From Flaviflagellibacter deserti (GTDB taxonomy: Bacteria; Pseudomonadota; Alphaproteobacteria; Rhizobiales; Methylopilaceae): a DNA stretch of 64,000 nucleotides. The stretch spans positions 1 through 64,000 of the forward strand of contig NZ_JBHSJF010000006.1 of assembly GCF_042652085.1 (NCBI RefSeq), written 5' to 3'. The position numbers were made by a program, and so were the translations under genes. Below the pieces are notes generated by a model. That model was not told where the DNA came from, ran no database searches, and saw only the letters and a list, made by a program, of their open reading frames with translations. This document shows, in pieces, positions 61,585 through 64,000 of the stretch. Each line of letters starts with the position of its first letter. Position 1 is the first letter of the stretch.

Positions 61585-61606
61585 GCCCGCTTCTTGCGGG
61601 CTTTTT
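61585..61606 (+). terminator. Rho-independent terminator before the spike-base gene
   Basis: Stem GCCCGC/GCGGGC, loop TTCTT and a T5 run, ending 13 bases before ATG 61620. Confidence 0.88.
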
Positions 61607-61619
61607 CATGAGGTGAAGC

Positions 61620-61880
61620 ATGGCGAAGACTATCGAACGCGGCTGGCCCGAGCCGTCGTCGGCCGCGGCGAAGAGCTATGTGCCGGTGACCAAGGCCGAT
61701 GCCGATTTGGCGGACGGCCCATGCCGCGGCCTGCTCGTCGGCACCGCGGGGACGGCCAATCTGCGCGAAGCCGACGGCACCGAGCGGGCCAATGTTCCGC
61801 TTGTCGCCGGCTACAATCCGCTCGTCGTACGCCGGGTAAAGCCCGGCGGCACGGCTGACAGTATCTGGGCCCTATATTGA
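61620..61880 (+). CDS. Spike base protein (RcGTA GhsA/Rcc01079-like)
   Basis: An 86-residue protein resembling the RcGTA head-spike base family: YVPVTKADADLADGPCRGLLVGTAGTANLREADGTERANVPLVAGYNPLVVRRVKPGGTADSIWALY, i.e. a short N-terminus, DGPCRxLxVGTAG, LPVRVxRV-like strand and the closing IxALY. In R. capsulatus this protein is encoded away from the main GTA cluster; here it adjoins the tail genes. It would trimerise and anchor a head spike or fibre. Confidence 0.8.
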   Translation: MAKTIERGWPEPSSAAAKSYVPVTKADADLADGPCRGLLVGTAGTANLREADGTERANVPLVAGYNPLVVRRVKPGGTADSIWALY

Positions 61881-61890
61881 GGTATCACCG

Positions 61891-63852
61891 ATGATTGGAC
61901 TTGGACTGTCCCTGCCCGAAGTGGCAGCGCTCTCGGCCTGCCCGCAGAATGTGCCGTTCGATATGTCGAGGCGTTTCGGCATCTACGTGAACTCGGCCGC
62001 GGATGGTCCTGCCTATGAGGCCTGGCTCGGCGCGCCCGCCGACCAGGTGATGCTGATGCTTCGCCGCGAGAACTGGGCGAACTTCATCAACTATATCTCG
62101 AGCGATGCGGCGGCTGCTTCCGTGATCGGCCGGCCGTTCCACTGGTCCGTGCCGAACATGGTCAACGGCACGACTCTGGCGCAGGCGGCGGCGGGGAATT
62201 TCGATGCCTACTATGTGCAGGCCGCCCAGCAGATCGTTCTCAACCACAACGAGGCGAGCGGGCCGATCGTCATCCGCGGCCCGTGGGAATTCAACGGCGG
62301 CTGGCAGATCTGGGACAGTTACGGCAAGGAGGCCGATTTCATCGGCGCCTGGCAGAGGCTGGTCTCGGCGTTCCGCACGATCTCGGACCGTTTCCGCTTT
62401 TCCTGGTGCCCAAACGAGCGGCACTATCGCGACGGCACGCCCTATGATCCGGGCCTCGCTTATCCCGGCGACGACTATGTCGATATCATCGGCATGGACG
62501 TCTACCTGAATGCCGCCGACTGGACCGGTTTCACCGACATCCAGGCGGTCTGGAACTACAAGGTCAATTCGCCGACCGGGTTCGGCATGCGCTGGGCGGC
62601 GGATTTCGCAGTGGCGCACGGCAAGAGGTTCGCGCTCGACGAATGGGGCCTTTGCTCGAAGGATCCGAGCAACGTCGTCCGTGACGCTTCCTACTACGTG
62701 GCGCAGATGTCGGCGTTTCTGTTCGCGAACAATGCGCTCTATGCGAATTACTGGGAAAGTAATAGCGGCAAGGCGTGCCGTCTCGGCGGCGACCAGTATC
62801 CACTAACCGGCGCCGAGTTCCGCAAGCAATTCGGGCCGCCGGTCTTCACATCGCCTGTGGTCGGGACCGTTGATGAGGGGGACAGCTTCTCGATCGGACT
62901 CGCGACGACCTCGCCCGTGCCGACGACATTCGCGATCTCGGGCGGTCCGGAAGCGGCGTCGTTCGCAATCGCAGGCGCCAACCTGACCGCGCCCGACAGC
63001 CTGTCCGCGGGAGATCATGTCGTCGAGGTCTCGGCGATCCAGAACGGAGCGCGTGGGTTGACGGGGGCCATGACGTTCACGCTGACGGTTGCAGAGGCGC
63101 TCTGGACGCCGGCGGCCTTCGGTGCCGATCTCCTCGATTGGTGGCGGGCGGACAATCTCGCGAGCCTGACGACCGACGGTTCGAACCGGGTCTCGAAGTG
63201 GATCAGCCAGACCGGGAATGGCAGGTCGATGGATCAGGGATCCGATGCGGCCAAGCCGATCTATGAGTCGACCGGCATGAACGGCGGGCCATGCCTGAGT
63301 TTCAACGGCACTCAGCATATGACCCAGACCGTGATCACGGGTCTGCCCGCGGTGGCCGACGCGATCGGGCATGCCGCCCTTATCCATGGCGACGCATCGC
63401 TGTCGAGCGGCTTCAAATATTGGTTCTCCGACGCCGACGCGTCGGGCGCTTACCGGAGCTGGGGTTCGGGGAACGGCAACGTTCGATTCCAGGGAAGCGG
63501 CTCGCAGTCCGGCATTTCCATGGCCGGGCTGGATGTCTGCGTGGTTCATTCGCTCGATGCGGGAGCCTCGCCGAAGACGTCCAGGCTGAAGGTCAATGGC
63601 GGTACGCGGGCGTCCGCCAGCGTCGCGGTGAATACCGAGACCTTTACTCGCTCCACTCTGGGAGGGCAGGGGTCGAGCGGCAACGGGATCGGGAACATCT
63701 CATCGTTGAAGGTGCGCGAGATCGTGCGCCTAAAGCGGGCGCCGACGGATGCGGAGGTCGAGAAGCTGGAAGCCTATCTGTGCTGGCAGGCCGGGTTGGC
63801 TTCGCTGTTGCCCTCGGCGCATCCCTACCGGAACGCCGCGCCCACGCTGTGA
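61891..63852 (+). CDS. Large GH26-like / LamG-domain protein (candidate head-spike fibre)
   Basis: A 653-residue protein. Residues about 25-300 form a glycoside-hydrolase GH26-type TIM barrel with a proton-donor-like Glu133 (GPWEFNGGW) and a nucleophile-like Glu251 (ALDEWGL); 319-405 is an immunoglobulin/cadherin-like beta module (VVGTVDEGDSFSIGLATTSP, ISGGPEAASFAIAGANLTAPDSLSAGDHVVEVSA); 410-645 is a concanavalin/LamG-like lectin domain (DLLDWWRADNLASLTTDGSNRVSKW). It lies ten bases after the spike-base gene. A hydrolase on a lectin-bearing fibre would fit capsule or glucan recognition. It is the last gene of the cluster. Confidence 0.82.
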   Translation: MIGLGLSLPEVAALSACPQNVPFDMSRRFGIYVNSAADGPAYEAWLGAPADQVMLMLRRENWANFINYISSDAAAASVIGRPFHWSVPNMVNGTTLAQAAAGNFDAYYVQAAQQIVLNHNEASGPIVIRGPWEFNGGWQIWDSYGKEADFIGAWQRLVSAFRTISDRFRFSWCPNERHYRDGTPYDPGLAYPGDDYVDIIGMDVYLNAADWTGFTDIQAVWNYKVNSPTGFGMRWAADFAVAHGKRFALDEWGLCSKDPSNVVRDASYYVAQMSAFLFANNALYANYWESNSGKACRLGGDQYPLTGAEFRKQFGPPVFTSPVVGTVDEGDSFSIGLATTSPVPTTFAISGGPEAASFAIAGANLTAPDSLSAGDHVVEVSAIQNGARGLTGAMTFTLTVAEALWTPAAFGADLLDWWRADNLASLTTDGSNRVSKWISQTGNGRSMDQGSDAAKPIYESTGMNGGPCLSFNGTQHMTQTVITGLPAVADAIGHAALIHGDASLSSGFKYWFSDADASGAYRSWGSGNGNVRFQGSGSQSGISMAGLDVCVVHSLDAGASPKTSRLKVNGGTRASASVAVNTETFTRSTLGGQGSSGNGIGNISSLKVREIVRLKRAPTDAEVEKLEAYLCWQAGLASLLPSAHPYRNAAPTL

Positions 63853-64000
63853 GAGGTAGGGGAAACCCGCAAGACTTCGCCGAAATTGTCCGCAATAGCC
63901 TCAAGTCAAAGCAGGAAAATGAAACGCCGAAACCATGGGCATCTGCACAGACTCGGGCGGCTGAGAGCGGATTCCGGGCAAGTTGCCTCATTTCGGACCC
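63853..64000. other. Right-edge sequence without recognised gene
   Basis: The last 148 bases contain no convincing gene, terminator or repeat. The GTA-type cluster appears to end with the GH26/LamG gene. Confidence 0.5.

Overview
The window is high-GC DNA from an alphaproteobacterium, most likely Hyphomicrobiales (Rhizobiales). Pointers are a MucR/Ros-type regulator, SWIB, DUF1491, DUF2336, DUF5330 and DUF6456 proteins, a SodB of alphaproteobacterial type, and an RcGTA-like gene transfer agent cluster. I cannot resolve the genus. The left edge cuts into a gene; no gene reaches the right edge.

Region 1 (1-10.2 kb) is an oxalate-catabolism island: a tripartite tricarboxylate-type transporter (tctC partial, tctB, tctA), a CBS-domain protein, a GntR/FCD regulator, oxalyl-CoA decarboxylase (oxc), formyl-CoA:oxalate CoA-transferase (frc), and succinyl-CoA synthetase (sucC-sucD). 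It reads as uptake of a dicarboxylate (probably oxalate), CoA activation, decarboxylation to formyl-CoA and recycling of CoA, with SucCD possibly supplying succinyl-CoA. Strong hairpins sit in nearly every intercistronic gap.

Region 2 (10.2-44.5 kb) is mostly chromosomal housekeeping and conserved rhizobial genes: a PilZ protein, SWIB, tRNA-Gln(TTG), a folP-folB-folK operon joined to an M20 peptidase, a DUF853/HerA-like ATPase, sodB, mucR, a frameshifted DUF6456 gene, sufE, a PAS histidine kinase with a peptidoglycan-binding protein, a class A PBP, stress-type genes (DUF892, GlsB-like) and a subclass B3-type metallo-hydrolase. Signs of gain and decay include an AT-richer acetyltransferase gene, a truncated DUF1003 remnant and a cytochrome P450 flanked by a 59-bp imperfect direct repeat.

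Region 3 (44.5-63.9 kb) is a gene transfer agent (GTA)-type cluster in canonical order: TerS, TerL, portal, small membrane protein, protease, capsid, connector, adaptor, a 57-codon gene, DUF3168, tail tube, gp10, DUF2460, DUF2163, NlpC/P60 peptidase, a 1275-residue hub protein, a DUF2793/beta-helix fibre, a GhsA-like spike base protein and a large GH26-like/LamG protein. No tape-measure gene is visible, a membrane-protein gene is inserted on the opposite strand, and palindromic repeats fill most structural-gene junctions. A shared promoter-like motif (TAGGAAAATA-N2-C-C/A-TTGA) lies upstream of the DUF6456 gene, the P450 and the GTA cluster. With DUF6456 being, as I recall, a domain of the GTA activator GafA, this suggests a once co-regulated and now partly decayed GTA system.
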